DNA of 64,000 nucleotides from Melastoma dodecandrum (Eukaryota > Streptophyta > Magnoliopsida > Myrtales > Melastomataceae), in the NCBI GenBank assembly GCA_029817715.1, contig JARUPY010000537.1:2046001-2110000 (forward strand), given 5' to 3'. This document shows positions 1-12,288 of the stretch, one piece after another (position 1 is the stretch's first letter; each line of letters begins with the position of its first letter). The position numbers were made by a program, and so were the translations under genes. The notes under the pieces are model-generated. The model had not been told where the DNA came from. It saw only the letters and a list, made by a program, of their open reading frames with translations, and did not search any database.

Positions 1-1360
1 CCCTCGTAAAGAGGGGCAGATGTAATATCCCATTTGCAAATCTTCAAACAATATCCTAGGAGAAGGAAAAGAAATCTTCAAAATATGATCCCTCTTAGGA
101 AGAAAACAACTTCAAACAATAACTTAGAGAAGGAGGAAAAAATCTTCCAAAGCCTTGATATCGAGAAACAAAATAATGATCAAATATCACACAATATCCA
201 AAAAATCACAAAGTAGGGCACCATTAGCTACCTATAAATACATTCAACCCTCACACACGTAGAAGTCACACTCAGCCCCCACACACACCCAAGTTTTGTT
301 TTTGTTTTTAATCATTCCGGAAATCACCCGAAGGTAGGTCTAGTAATGACTTGAAAACTCCCCAACACTGACCCAACCAGCAGCCCGGACTTTCCATCAC
401 GACGGTAGCCGCAAGCGACCAAAGTTCCTACAACAACGATTCTCCGGTCACGATGGGCAGACCAGCGACAATGACAAACCTCAAGCCTAACTGATCTTGT
501 TCTCCATCGTTAACGAGTACCAATGCCTGAAACATCTCGTGGCTGCACATCATCACCATGAGAAGTCGTTTTGTATTCTGATCGATCTACTAACATGTGC
601 AAGACAAACAGAGATAGGAGGAATAATCAAATGACGGCTATCCGACTACATGACCACAATCGCGACAAGTCACGGAGATCGACTTCAATGAGCTACACAA
701 TGCCCCGTAAGTATTTCTTATTCATTAAATTCGAATTATTAAATTTGTCCACCTATTTCGTTTATTTTGCATGAAAAACAGAACGAGAACTTTGAGGAAT
801 ACAACACGACGAATCCCAGAGGCTGGAGGAGGCGGATCGCATGATGGGACGCGGAGGAAGGCCTCACTAGAGCAGCCTCGACCGATAATTTTCAACCGAC
901 GAGGTGTTATCCCGGTTGCCTGAGGTATATGAGGGAGGTGCCGGCTTCCCGAATTTTCTTTCGTTTCCACATGAAACCGGCCGTGAACCCAAGTGCATAG
1001 GCGCATGGTCACCATCTTTTCCCCCCTTTGATCTATCGATTTGTGGATGTTTGAATGCTTTAGGCTCAGGTTTTATGTCGCATGTGACATTTTTTAATTG
1101 AACACGATTTTCGACCTAAAGCCCGAATCGGGTCCAACGCCTGTAAACAAAGACATTTTTTGGAGCAACGCCACCTCGCATGTTAGAATATAAAAGTTAG
1201 TAAATAGGGATCCCCAACCCAACGATTTTTTTGACTTAAATCGTTTTATAAACAAGTCGGTGACGACTCCGTAATAGATTGCCTAGGTTAAACAACAACT
1301 ATTTTCTTGCAGAGCCAACATAGATGAGGGAGGGCGACGCGAGCCACTCCCGATTTTTAT
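1..1360 (+). repeat. LTR-type retrotransposon remnant (family R1, copy a)
   Basis: No gene is visible here. A TATA-like CTATAAATA at 232-240 is followed by an A/C-rich leader, as in an LTR promoter. The end of the stretch (about 1045-1360) shares sequence with 55.9-56.5 kb and, inverted, with 33.9-34.8 and 56.7-57.5 kb: the phrase on 'cataggc', the 'gggtccaacgcctgt' block, and a conserved AAGTCGGTGACGACTCCG at about 1253. In the better copies the last block reads GGTGGCGACTCCG. TGGCGACTCC-type strings are used as primer-binding sites by some Tat/Ogre elements, so I read this as an LTR end plus PBS. Internal coding sequence is absent. The family assignment is inference. Confidence 0.5.
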
Positions 1361-1451
1361 TATCTATTAATTACGAATTTTTCTATTAGTTACGAATTTT
1401 TTTATTGTCTTTACAAAAAATGTACTGAAAGAAATCAAGTAAAATAAATTT

Positions 1452-2010
1452 AAAGATGAGTATGAAGCTCATATCTCGGATTTGGAACAGCCTAATTCAT
1501 CTAACTGTACCTCATTTGCCGGAACATACGGATATGCGGCACCCAGTATGCGTCGTCGTATCATTTCTCACCAAATTTATGAACAATTGTCTTATAATTT
1601 TTTTTTATTTCCTTCGATCTAGAGGTGGCATACACAATGCAAGTGACAGCAAAGAACGATGGTTACGGCTTCGAAGTGATCGTATTGGAGGTGATTATGG
1701 GGAAGCATCCAGGAGATTTCATCTGTTCCTGTTCCCGGTCTGGGACGTCCCACTCTTCGCTACAGGGCTTACTCCTGAAGGACGTATTGGATGAAAGGAT
1801 TGCATATCCCACAGAAGAAAATGTTGAAGTCTGTCTTCTCATGTTTATGCCCGAAACCCGAGAACAGGCCGGGCATGCGGGGGCTTTGTAAGGGAATTTA
1901 CTCTCAGAGAAAGCTCAACTTTGGTCTGATTTCGAGAGATGTGAAGCTATGCCAGTTGTTCGATTTCGAAGGTGTGTCGAGGAACTGATCCTCCGCGTTG
2001 CATGGTGTGT
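1452..2010 (+). pseudogene. LRR receptor kinase tail (activation loop to C-terminus), pseudogene copy A
   Basis: The reading frame gives KDEYEAHISDLEQ followed by TSFAGTYGYAAP, the activation-loop and APE region of LRR receptor kinases of the MIK2-like type. A 77-nt GT-AG intron (1546-1622) follows at the position usual for this family, then VAYTMQVTAKNDGYGFE and LEVIMGKHPGDF (subdomain IX). The frame breaks near 1830: the expected last helix (KPENRPGMRGLC) continues in another frame. The DFG triplet reads D-L-E, so metal binding would be lost even without the frameshift. The first two-thirds of the kinase and the ectodomain are missing; the sequence just upstream resembles the promoter zone of the receptor gene at 5073 (compare 4410-4490). 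A dead, deleted copy. Confidence 0.8.
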
Positions 2011-2040
2011 TTAAGGAAAGGTCGGAAAATGACATGTAGT

Positions 2041-3660
2041 GAAGATAAATAATATTTAATTGGAATAATTTTGATTTACAAAATGAAAATTGGGTAGGTC
2101 TCAGAAATTCATTTCATCGTAATAGCAAAATTACAACTATGAAGGGATTGATAATGGGAGGGCCGGTATGGTCAATTCAAATTACCAAAGAAAAGTGGAG
2201 ACACTTAATACCATTATTATAGAAATTTTTCATCTAATTGTTTTTTATTTTTTTGCCACTAAGTATATTCTCACAAAACTATTGGGTAAATTATGAAAAA
2301 AATTTATAGTCAACTTTTTTTTCAAAAGGTTCTTTTAATATAAACTAGCTAACACTTTTCATTACTCTGTCTAAATTATTTGTATCACTTCTAAATATTA
2401 CTTGATTAATTTCCAAAAAAATAATAGTAATTATGTTTTAAATCATACAATACAAACAAAACAATTTTAGAAAACAAAAAAGCATATGACAATATTTTTA
2501 TTAGCAAAAAAGATATTATAAATTGTTTAATTAACCTGTCTAAATTATTTTGATTATGCTCAAAGCAAGAGATAAAGTTAATATTTTTATGAAAGGTTAC
2601 ATTGACCTACTAACTCCGGAATTTAAATTATGCTTTCTATTGCTAAAAGAATTTTTTTAATATTAAATAAACAATTTTAAATTCTCTAAATTAAAACGTA
2701 AAAGAAATTTTTTAATTAATTATCCCAAATTATATTAATTACATACAAATATTATATAAACAATTAATATTAAGACAAAATTAAATAATTTAATTTCCAA
2801 ATTTTTTCTATACCACCGCACACCCAAACCATCCAATATTGTATACAAAGATAATATAATTTTAAAAAACCAGTCAAATTTTCCCAAACAAAACTAAATA
2901 CAACCCATTTGAAAATCAAAATATAAACTATGTTATGTGTTACTATAAGTTTCATTCTAGTAGATGAATCATTAAAAAAATAAAAGAAATCAACTTCTAA
3001 GAAAATATCTCTTCATTTCCACGTCTTTGATGTGTAAAAAAAATCAATTCATGAGTTCATTACATGTGACTAACTGAATAGTGGTACGAGAGCTGGAGGT
3101 TTGTAATCGGATACAAAAATTAAAAACCGAAACAAAAAAGAAAATGTCAAAAGGAAGCTCAAACCTAAACAAAGGAAATTAACATGATTAGTCATCCAAG
3201 GTATGTGACGTTTTATCTTGGAACATTCTTGTTAGATGTAAGAATTATCCAGGGCATCCCCTATTGTTTCGCCTAGTTCTTCAACGTACACATCAAGATG
3301 TTATTGTTAAAAATAAAATATATAATATGTCATTTTTTTTAACTTTTAGGACAGTTAACATCGATTGTAGTAAAACAATGGCATCAGAGCGTAATATTTT
3401 TGAAATATGAAATATATATTATATTTTTTGTTAAATTAGGTGTAAATTTTATAGGATATTAAACGGAGTATCACCCGAATAAAATTATTTACAAAAGCTT
3501 TCACAAAATTTCGCATATTTTAAAATTTAATTATTGTTAGTATTTCACAAAATCTAACTAAAACTAACCAACCGTCTCTATAATAATTTTACAAGCGTTC
3601 TTCCATTTAATTGCGAACGCTTCTAGAAAGATCTCATGAAAAGTGAATTCGATTTGAAAG
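2041..3660. repeat. AT-rich spacer duplicated at 61.2-62.6 kb
   Basis: No gene is visible. This roughly 1.6-kb AT-rich stretch is nearly co-linear with 61,200-62,640, including the 'ccaccgcacacccaaaccatccaat' region near 2813 (61,853 in the other copy) and the 'tcatccaaggtatgtgacg' block near 3192 (62,233). It is the 3' flank of kinase-tail copy A, and its twin is the 3' flank of copy C, so it belongs to the duplicated receptor-kinase unit. Confidence 0.8.
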
Positions 3661-5072
3661 CACTAATTCAACCCTTTTACTTAGTGCAACGTGGATCACA
3701 AATTTATATTAATAAAGAAACCAACAAGATTCCCATATCTTGGTGGGTCTATCTAAATAACCCTTATCTCACGCTATGATCTCATCGGAGACCACCGACT
3801 CGAGATTAAAAAAGGGATTGACTTGACTTTGCCCCCTCACGCGTAGGGATGCAACTTCCATTCCGACATCGCTCGGTGTCGGAATGGAAATTTTTTTTCT
3901 CTCGTCTCCACTTGATCGTGATCTTAAAAGACTCCTCCTATTCCATTCCTTCTTGTTATCATCTGTTTTGAGCAATCTTTCATTTGAAATAGATGGATTA
4001 GTTATTGGTCGCAGTCAGCCAATGTGGACCAAAAGTTACTAAAATTGAATGAAAAAGCACTCCCACTCATATCATTTCGATGTTGATGTTTCTTGTCTCA
4101 CAATCAATCAATACATCAAAAGACGGACCAATCGGCTTTACTCTTTCCACCTGCTCGTCAATATTCGTCTACTCTTTACCTGATGAATTGAACTATCTTT
4201 TCCCAGTTGAGTGGGGAGCTTTTAAAATCCCGTAGGAGAAACTCCAGTGGGATCAACTTTTTCAGTGGAACAAAAATTTCGTAAGGATTTATAATTATTT
4301 CGTATGATGTTTTGTCTTGTAGTAATAATACAAAAGTTTCGTGCACGTCAATAATTTAGATGTATTTTACGTAATTTTTCTTCGTATAATTTTGTGAAGT
4401 GTGAAGAAATAGGAATAAAAACTTTCTCTGTAAATTACAATTTTTTTTGTCTTAAAAAAAAATGTACCGAAAGAGTAAGTAAAATGCATTTAAATTGTCG
4501 ACGTGCACGGCCATTTTGTATAATTACAAATCTTTACAAAATTTTTGTTCTACAAAAAATTGGTCCAACGAAATTTTAATGATTACCCATTTCAGTGAAG
4601 ATATATATTTTTTTCTTTTTCTTATTTCTATATGCTAGAGAATAAAGAAAATGAAATTTTCATAATTTTAAGTTAGAGGGAATTATTAAAATCTTAACTA
4701 GCGTAAACTTTTAGAAAAGAATTTATTTATTTATATTAAAAATAGTTGGCGATATTTTGGATTGTATCCAAGTGTTCCCAAGGTTTAAAAATTTACCAAA
4801 AACAACTCACCCCTAAAATAAAAAGATTATTCTATCTGTCCGTCCAGAGAAATTCATGAAGTAGAGAATACGTGAAAGTTATTGGTTCGAAACCTATTAT
4901 ATGTAATTGGAAGATCCATCTAATATAGTCAAGTAATTTATTCGTGCCGAGTGCGGATGATCAACTTTGTTCATCTCGTAAGAATTTCTCATGGAATTTT
5001 TGCTATAAAATGAGAAAGAGAATGAAACTTTGTTCTCAAACCACAACGACAACAATAAAAAAAGGGCAAACG
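3661..5072 (+). promoter_or_regulatory. Upstream region of the LRR receptor kinase
   Basis: Parts of this stretch recur elsewhere: 3640-3815 matches the last 130 bases of the window, and 3810-3970 matches 60,344-60,500. A good TATA element, CTATAAAA, lies at 5003-5010, about 63 bases before the chosen ATG at 5073, giving a plausible short leader. Upstream in-frame ATGs (for example 5010) would sit at or before the expected transcription start. Activity is inferred from position only. Confidence 0.45.
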
Positions 5073-7615
5073 ATGATCAACTCTCATAAATTCGGACACT
5101 TTCTGTCCACGACCGCGTTGCTGTTCCTCATAACCATGCACTCGCAGCCATCTTCAACAGCAGCCGTTGCTCCTTCCACGGAGGCCAATGCCCTTCTCGA
5201 GTGGAAGTCACAGCTCCCAAACCAGGGCCGAGCACTCTTGTCCTCGTGGAATGAAAGCAGCACCGCCGGCCTTTGTTCCTGGGAAGACCTCACCTGCGAT
5301 GCTTGGCAAAGTGTCGCTAGCCTCAACCTTTCCCACGTCGCCATCAATGGCACACTTCAAGGTCTCAATTTCTTATCTCTGCCCAACTTGACTACGATTG
5401 TGTTCATCAACTGTTCACTTTCCGGTGGCATTCCCTCTACCATTTCCAACCTTTCCAAGCTGACCACGTTTGACTTGGGCCAAAATAGCTTTTCCGGTGG
5501 CTTTCCAGCTTTCCTCGGATACATAACATCCCTTCAGTACCTCAGTTTGTCAGATAACTATTTCTCCGGCACCATTCCTGGATCCTTCACAACCCTCACC
5601 AATCTGACCTACCTAAACCTCAATGCAAACGAATTCTCCGGGGATCTCTCTTCTGCCATCAGAGTTATCAGTTCCCTGCCGCTGCAAATCCTTATGTTGG
5701 CCAACAACAACTTCAACGGCTCAATCCCAAGTTCTATTGGAGAGCTTACCAAGTTAACCCAGTTGTACCTCTCAAACAATATGCTCTCCGGTTCTATCCC
5801 TTCCGAAATAGGCAACATGAGCAGCTTGGTCAAACTCTGGCTTCAGCAGAACCAATTCCACGGGCCCATCCCTATCGAGATTGGCAAATTGGGTTTGTTG
5901 TGGCAGCTCGATCTCTCCCAAAACTATCTAAATGGCTCGATTCCGAGTGCGGTCAGTAACCTGACCGGTTTGAGCTACCTTTACTTTTACGCTAACCAGC
6001 TCTCTGGGTCGATCCCCCCAGATGTCGGGAACATGCAGTCCCTTTATACATTCCAGCTGCTGGGCAATGAGTTGACTGGTCCAATCCCTCAGTCTATTGG
6101 CAACATGACCCACTTGGATTCGATTTACCTGAGGACAAACCGTCTTTCGGGTTCCATCCCGAAAGAAATTGGGAAATTAGCCAAGCTGAGGGAACTTGCC
6201 CTGGCGGAGAATCAGCTAGACGGCTCTCTTCCTGTTGAATTGAACAATTTGACCTCCTTGACAAGCCTTCAGATTTCAAATAACAGCTTCACTGGTAATC
6301 TGCCGTACCATATATGCAAAAGCGGTGCCCTGATATCATTTTCGGCATTTCACAATAAGCTCGATGGACCGATACCTCGGGGCCTGAGAAACTGCACCGG
6401 CTTAACAAGGTTGAGGCTTCAAAATAACCAACTCACCGGTTCTCTTGCGGGTAGCCTCGGCGTGCTTCCCAACTTGGATTACCTTGAACTCAGCAACAAC
6501 AGATTTCATGGTGACCTGCCATCCATATTCAGTACGTACCAAAGCTTGCAGTCCTTGATAATTTCCAGCGCCAATATTTCAGGGAGGATGCCCCTCGATC
6601 TTGGAAATTTGTCTCGGCTCCATAAACTCGACTTATTGGGGAACGATCTAGTCGGGGAAATTCCAATGTATCTCGGAAACATGAACTCTCTGATAGAGAT
6701 CTCTCTAGATGGGAACAATTTTGCCGGTCCCATTCCAAGGGAGATTGGTGCATTGTCTGAACTGACAAAGCTCAACCTTGCCGAGAACAATTTGTACGGA
6801 GTGATTCCGAACGAGCTACAGGAGTGTCGAAAGCTTCTTCAACTAAACTTGAGTGGGAACAATTTTAGCGAGAGCATTCCGTTCGAAATTGGCAGTCTGA
6901 TATCACTACAGGGCCTGGATCTCAGCCGGAATTCTCTCTTGGGCAACATACCCCAACAGCTTGGGAACCTACGGATCCTAGAAACATTGAATCTCTCGCA
7001 TAACATGCTTTCAGGATCGTTCCCATCCACATTTTCTGAAATGTCCGGCCTTACATCCATCTACATATCGTATAATCAATTAGAGGGACCTCTTCCGAGT
7101 ATTCCAGCATTCAGAAATCCTCTTTCAATGTTGTCCAAGAGAACAGAGGGCTATGCGGTAATGTCACTGGCCTGCTGCCCTGCGCATTGACACCAAGCAC
7201 AAATAAGTCAGGAAGGAAGAATGGAAATAACATTTGGTTGTTGATTTGTCTTCCTCTCAATTGCCTCGTCATTTTGTTTCTTATATCTGGCGGTTTATGG
7301 ATCTTCCACCAAAGATCAAAGAGAGGAAAGAACGAGACAGAGGAAACAGGAACTGGATCAACGTGGGCGATATGGGGGAATGATGGAAGCAGTGCATACA
7401 AGAGCATCATAGAAAACACAGAGAACTTTAACCAAAAGTATTGCATTGGGGTCGGAGGTCAAGGAATGGTTTACAAAGTGAGATTGTCGACTGGTCAGAT
7501 TGTAGCAATCAAGAAGCTTAACGAGAAACCGGATGCAGATACCCTGAGCCGGAAAGCATTTGAAAGGGAGATACGTGCCTTGACAGAAGTTCGACATCGT
7601 AACATCATCAGACTC
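5073..7615 (+). pseudogene. LRR receptor-like kinase (MIK2-like), frameshifted and truncated by an LTR element
   Basis: The chosen start (ATG 5073) opens a signal peptide (STTALLFLITMHS). A cap domain follows (EANALLEWKSQL, then CSWEDLTC), and then about 22 plant-type LRRs with the LxGxIP signature. The usual partner would be an extracellular peptide or wall signal, with a cytosolic Ser/Thr kinase passing it on. A one-base loss near 7120 throws the frame to a stop at 7188-7190. The correct frame resumes at once (ENRGLCGN, then PCALTPSTNKSGRKN), a membrane helix (about 7232-7305), a Gly-rich loop (GVGGQGMVYKV), VAIKK and EVRHRNIIRL. At 7616 the kinase is cut by the 5' LTR, before the HRD and DFG motifs. 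No remaining kinase part follows the 3' LTR. The intact part would at most yield a secreted LRR ectodomain. Membership of the MIK2-like group is by motif only. Confidence 0.88.
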
Positions 7616-8293
7616 TGTAGATATTAAAAGTTATTGGGTCTTAATTATAATGGATTATAGACCCAATTATTAAAAGTGGGCTTGAAACACAAATGGATCC
7701 ATGGAATAATATTTTAGGGTCTCATAAAAGCCACAAGCCCAATCCAAACAAAAGTGTTTTGGGCCGAAATAAGCCAAATTCAAGTCCGGCTCATGGCCCA
7801 ATATACGGGAGGTTGCCTAATATGGGATGACCAATTTCCTAATATAAATCGGCCCTGGAGGCCTATAAATAGAGCCATTTTCATTCATTCAAGAAGGACA
7901 TACAATACACATTGGTGGAGAGAAGACTCTTGGCTCTCGAAGACTCTCGCCGCTCCCTGCTCGTCGAAGCTCTGCCGACGTCCATCGCACGGTGTTCTTC
8001 TGCAACGTGCCCTGAGGTTCTGTCGGATCATGCCCAAAGGCCCGACGACTTCATCAAGCTACCGAAGCTCTGTCGGATCACGCCCATAGGCCCCGACGAC
8101 TTCTTCAATATTTCATCCTGAAGTTCTGCCGAAATTCAGTCAGAGCTCAAAGATCATCACCCATCAACTGTTATTATTCGAAGATCGAATCAGAGGAATC
8201 ACATGCTTTTCTCGTGACTAGAGACAAAACCTGCTACATATTTTCATACGACAATTTGTACGCTGATATTTCCACGCGAGATTTTAGTGTTCA
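7616..8293 (+). repeat. 5' LTR
   Basis: It starts TGTAGATATTAAAAG and ends near TTCACA just before the PBS. It matches 24,006-24,658 along almost its whole length. It contains a TATA box in the context CCTATAAATAGAGCC (about 7862-7876) and, in its second half, two roughly 50-bp direct repeats built on 'cggatca(t/c)gccca' and 'cgacgacttc' (about 8018-8115). The first bases read through the kinase codons into a stop, ending the receptor frame at 7627. Confidence 0.92.
7863..7872 (+). promoter_or_regulatory. LTR TATA box
   Basis: CTATAAATAG in the 5' LTR. The matching site in the 3' LTR (about 24,253) reads CTCTAAATAG, so only the 5' copy keeps a consensus TATA. Confidence 0.6.
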
Positions 8294-8301
8294 CAAATTT
8301 C

Positions 8302-8320
8302 TGGCACGCCCAGTGGGACC
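8302..8320 (+). other. Primer-binding-site-like sequence
   Basis: TGGCACGCCCAGTGGGACC follows the 5' LTR end after a few bases, the usual place and TGG start of a plant LTR-element PBS. I cannot name the tRNA without a search. Confidence 0.55.
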
Positions 8321-8357
8321 ATTTCTACCTCTCATCTCTTTACTTTGAGGAATTCAC

Positions 8358-10560
8358 ATGGCACCCAAGATGATTAACGTCAAGAATGCGATCGCATACA
8401 ATCGACTTGCTGCTTTTCCTTCGCTCTCATCCGCGGGCTCTTCATCTGCTGAGTTTCCGAGGTTGGTCAAGGCTAGGACCATTGCTGAACTATATAAGGA
8501 GACTGAGGAATTGCTCAAATCCGTCTCCCCCAAGGCATCCGCATTTTCCAAGGATGTCACTGAAAAGAATATTCTTAATGATGGAGACTCTCCAAAATGG
8601 ACTTATGCGCAGTCTGTCGCCATGACGCGCAAACAGGCTGAAGAGATAGAAGAAATGCTCAAGTCTATCTCCCCTAAGGCTTTCCCATCTTACAAGGATG
8701 TTCTCAAAGAAGGAGGCTCTCCAAAGTGGACATATGCCCAATCTGTGGCCAAAACTCGTAAACAAACCAAAGAAATTGAAGAAATGCTTAGAGCAATTTC
8801 CCCTAAGTCATCTCAACCAACTGCTGGTGACAATTCCTTCGACAAGGTTCTGATGTCTCCTATGCCGCAGATAAATTTTGAAAATATCTCGTCAAGTGAC
8901 TCTCCATCGGATTCCTCCCCAGAAGCAGATTCAACTAAAGGCTTCGAAGTCATGCCAGTAATGATGGCGGATACTCCTTCACTTGAAGATCAGGTTTCAG
9001 CTCTCACAAAGACTGTGGATGCTATGATGCTTTTTATGAAAGAAAGAGAGCAGCAAATGGACTACATTGTCAAAAAGCTGGAGAGTAAAGAAGCTGACAA
9101 AACGTCTATGGAGGAGAGTTCCCGCACCCAAGTTGATAAGGCAAAGGGGGTCATGAATGTCGATGATTCAGCAAAACACATGTCCAGTGCTGAAGATCCT
9201 ATTCCAGCAAAAGCGATGCTGGAATTAATAAAAGAGACAGTGAAGAGTGAACTTGAGGGCAAATCATCATCATCTTCGGCATATTATAAGCCTTATAGAC
9301 GGAGAATTGAAGGCCTCAAAATGCCCGTGGGATATCAGCCTCCATACTTCCAACAGTTCGATGGAAAGGGTAATCCACGTCAACATGTGGCCCACTTCGT
9401 TGAAACTTGCAACAATGCAGGCACAGATGGAGATTGGATGGTTAAGCAGTTTGTTCGCTCTCTGAAGGGAAACGCTTTTGATTGGTACATTGACCTCAAG
9501 CCAGGCACCATTGACAGTTGGGAACAATTGGAAAGGGAATTTTTGAATCGCCTCTACAGCACGCGACGCGTGGTGAGCATGATCGAGCTAACTAATACTC
9601 GCCAATGGGAAGAAGAGCCCGTCGTTGACTATATCCAACGATGGAGGAATCTAAGCCTGAACTGTAGGGATCGTCTATCAGAGGAAACGTCTATCGACAT
9701 GTGCATTCAAGGCATGCTCTGGAGGATTCGATATATTCTACAGGGGCTAAAACCACGATCGTTCGAGGAGTTGGCGACAAAAGCTCATGACATGGAGTTG
9801 AGCTTTGTCGGGACTAACATAAGTAACATTCCGATACCCGAGCCACCTAGAGGGACAGGAAGACCAGGGAACAGAACTGAGGGCAAGCCTGCTTTCAAGG
9901 ACGCCAAGAAGCAGGTAATGACTACAAATGCAGTTCCTGTCAAAGTGCCAGTTGTAAAAGGAAAAATCCCGCCGAATGGACAATCACCTGCAGAAGCACC
10001 CCGGATGCAGAGCCAACGCCCAACTCTTGAGGAAAGGCAAAACAAGAAATACCCTTTTCCGATGAGGATGTTGCGGAAATATTTGATTATCTGTTGTCTT
10101 CTAAAATGATCGAACTTCCGCCATCAAAGCGACCGAACCAAGCAAATCTAGCTGACAATCCCAACTTCTGCAAGTACCATCGTGTCTTAGGCCATCCAAT
10201 TGAGAAATGTTTCGTCTTTAAGGAGAAGGTCAAGGAGTTGGTACGCGATAACAAGATCGATTTAGGAGCCTATATTGCACCTTCAAATATGATCAGTGTC
10301 GCAAACAATGATACTCCAAATATCACATTCGGGACTATCGATCTAGCTGAGGTAATTGGCCTACGAAGCCCGGGGATAATGCAACAATATATGGCCAAGA
10401 TGTCAAGTTGTGTGGTTAGTTCTGAAGAAGCGTCAACCGAAAAAGGCTGGACTTTGGTGACTCATAAAAGGAGCCGGAAGAAGTCTTCTAAGGCCTTGAA
10501 GAAAGCACTTCCTATGCGAGCAAAGATTGCGAGGATGTCACCAATAAAAAAGGATTCCAG
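8358..10560 (+). pseudogene. gag region of the Tat element
   Basis: An ATG at 8358, about 60 bases after the LTR, opens a 583-codon frame. The N-terminal part carries two near-repeats of a segment with SPKA, SPKWTYAQSVA and EIEEMLK (about 8510-8800). The retrotransposon gag core follows (YFQQFDGKGNPRQHV, then LKGNAFDWYIDL, DSWEQLEREFLNR, 9340-9550). The frame ends at 10,107-10,109, and the gag tail with its CKYHRVLGHPIEKC zinc-knuckle-like motif continues in a shifted frame from about 10,060 to 10,560. A second shift near 10,560 leads into the protease. Coat-like particle formation would need an intact protein; this copy is broken. Confidence 0.85.
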
Positions 10561-10578
10561 GAAGATAACGAAAGAAGA

Positions 10579-12270
10579 GTGTTCCTTAGATATCTTGTCC
10601 GTGAAGAAGCCAACATCTTATGGGATTTCTTTCCGGAACGTTTTCGAAAACTCGCAGATTTGTCTAGGAGTTGTCACCACGTTGATGCGAACAAAGAAGT
10701 GGTGGCCGTGAAGGTTGACACAACGGAAGAGCCCGCAGTGATGAATGTTGTGAAATCACGAGAAGATGGCGCAGCAATTATGTTTTCTGATGAAGATCTC
10801 CTTATAGGACACAAATCTCACAATCGGCCGCTATTTGTATCAGGATATGCATATGGTACGAAGGTCAATCGCATATTGGTCGACCCAGGTTCAGCAGTCA
10901 ATATTTTGTCACTGAAATCCCTAAAAGAGATTGGGCTAGGGGTTGACGATTTATCAAGTAGCCGGCTGATAATCCAAGGATTCAACCAGGGCGGAGAACG
11001 AGCCGTTGGAAAGATTTGTCTCACTCTCACAATAGGAGATATGGAAGCTGGAGCGACATTCTATGTCATCGATTCCAACACCACCTATAATATGTTGTTG
11101 GGTTGACCATGGCTACATGAATATGGAGTTGTTGCATCCACGCTCCATCAATGCTTTAAATTTATGAAAGATGGGGTAACCCACACAGTATGGGCAGATG
11201 CAAAACCCTTTACGGAAGCGGAGTCATACTTTGCCGATGCCAAATTTTACTTTAATAAGGGTACTAATGCTGAAGAAAAAGTCCCAAAGCCTGTACCGAT
11301 TGTGAGGGATATCGCGAAGAAATCGGACGTAGAAGTCTTACCTATTCAACAAGAGGTACCTTCAGTTAATCCAATGATCGAAAAGGAAAAGACAGACGAT
11401 AAGAATGTGCCGATCTTGCGCTATATTCCAAGAGCCGTTCGAAAAGCTGGAGAACCACCTTTTGTAAGTAGCCATGCCAAAGATATAGTGGTGCCAAAAG
11501 AACTCAACTGGTCGGTGACGAAAATGATGACAATAGCTTAAACAAGTACGCCTTTAAAAGGTTTTGTTCGACCTAAATAGGGGCAATTATCTATCCAGAT
11601 TCATTGCCTGACAGGCGCACCAATGGATTCAATCCAAATGCATTCAGGTTAATCTCCGCAGCTGGCTACACTGAGGACTTGAAGACACTTGGGGATGCCT
11701 CAAAAGAAACTAATCCAAGAAGTGAATATCAGACTTGGATGTGTAACTCCAAAGCCCGTCAACCCTCTGGTGAAGAATACTTCAATTCAATATATTGAAG
11801 CTGATGATGAAAGTACGGCCGAATCAACTAGAACTTCAGTAATTGATCGACTTGGAGTCCTGTCTAAGCGAAGATTAGTATTTGATATACTTGGCACTCA
11901 GAAAGAAGAGATTGATGCTCGAAGGTCGGCACGATTAAGATTGGGCAAAGGTCCAAGAAGTCGAATGGTGTGGAAGAGAGTTGATAAAAAAGACGATACC
12001 CCAATTATCATAGGAGATACAAAAGATCTTCGTAGCAAAGTTCCCTCTCGAATGAAGCGTCGAACGGTTATTGAAGTAACTTCCGCCGAAATACTGAAAA
12101 TGAAGACAAAAACATGGGTATCCATCAATAGCAAAGGGGAATCGTCTCACGGTGATAATGAAAATGATGTTGTCGCTTCCCACCACGTCACAATTACTGA
12201 AGTTGATGAAAACACTTCTCCTAAAGAGGATGATGCGGAAGAGGCTCCAGAAGTATTCGAAGACCGATAA
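10579..12270 (+). pseudogene. Aspartic protease and linker of the Tat element
   Basis: The protease core is seen as VNRILVDPGSAVNIL (about 10,864) and YNMLLG (11,089-11,106), with a stop directly after it at 11,104-11,106 and the conserved PWLHEYGVV continuing in frame beyond it. More stops at 11,539 and 12,268 interrupt the linker to the reverse transcriptase. Within the linker, GFNPNAFRLISAAGY (about 11,622, in another frame) is a motif often seen before Tat reverse transcriptases. In an active element the protease would process the polyprotein. Confidence 0.8.
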
Positions 12271-12288
12271 AGGTCTACCGTTGACAAA

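Noticed and set aside
4850..4925. 'GGTTCGAAACC' as a tRNA or SINE B box
   Set aside because: No A box at a proper distance, no cloverleaf and no A-rich tail; a chance match in the receptor promoter.
4944..5072. Start of the receptor kinase at 4944
   Set aside because: That codon is GTG and lies upstream of the TATA box; ATG 5073 gives a proper signal peptide and leader.
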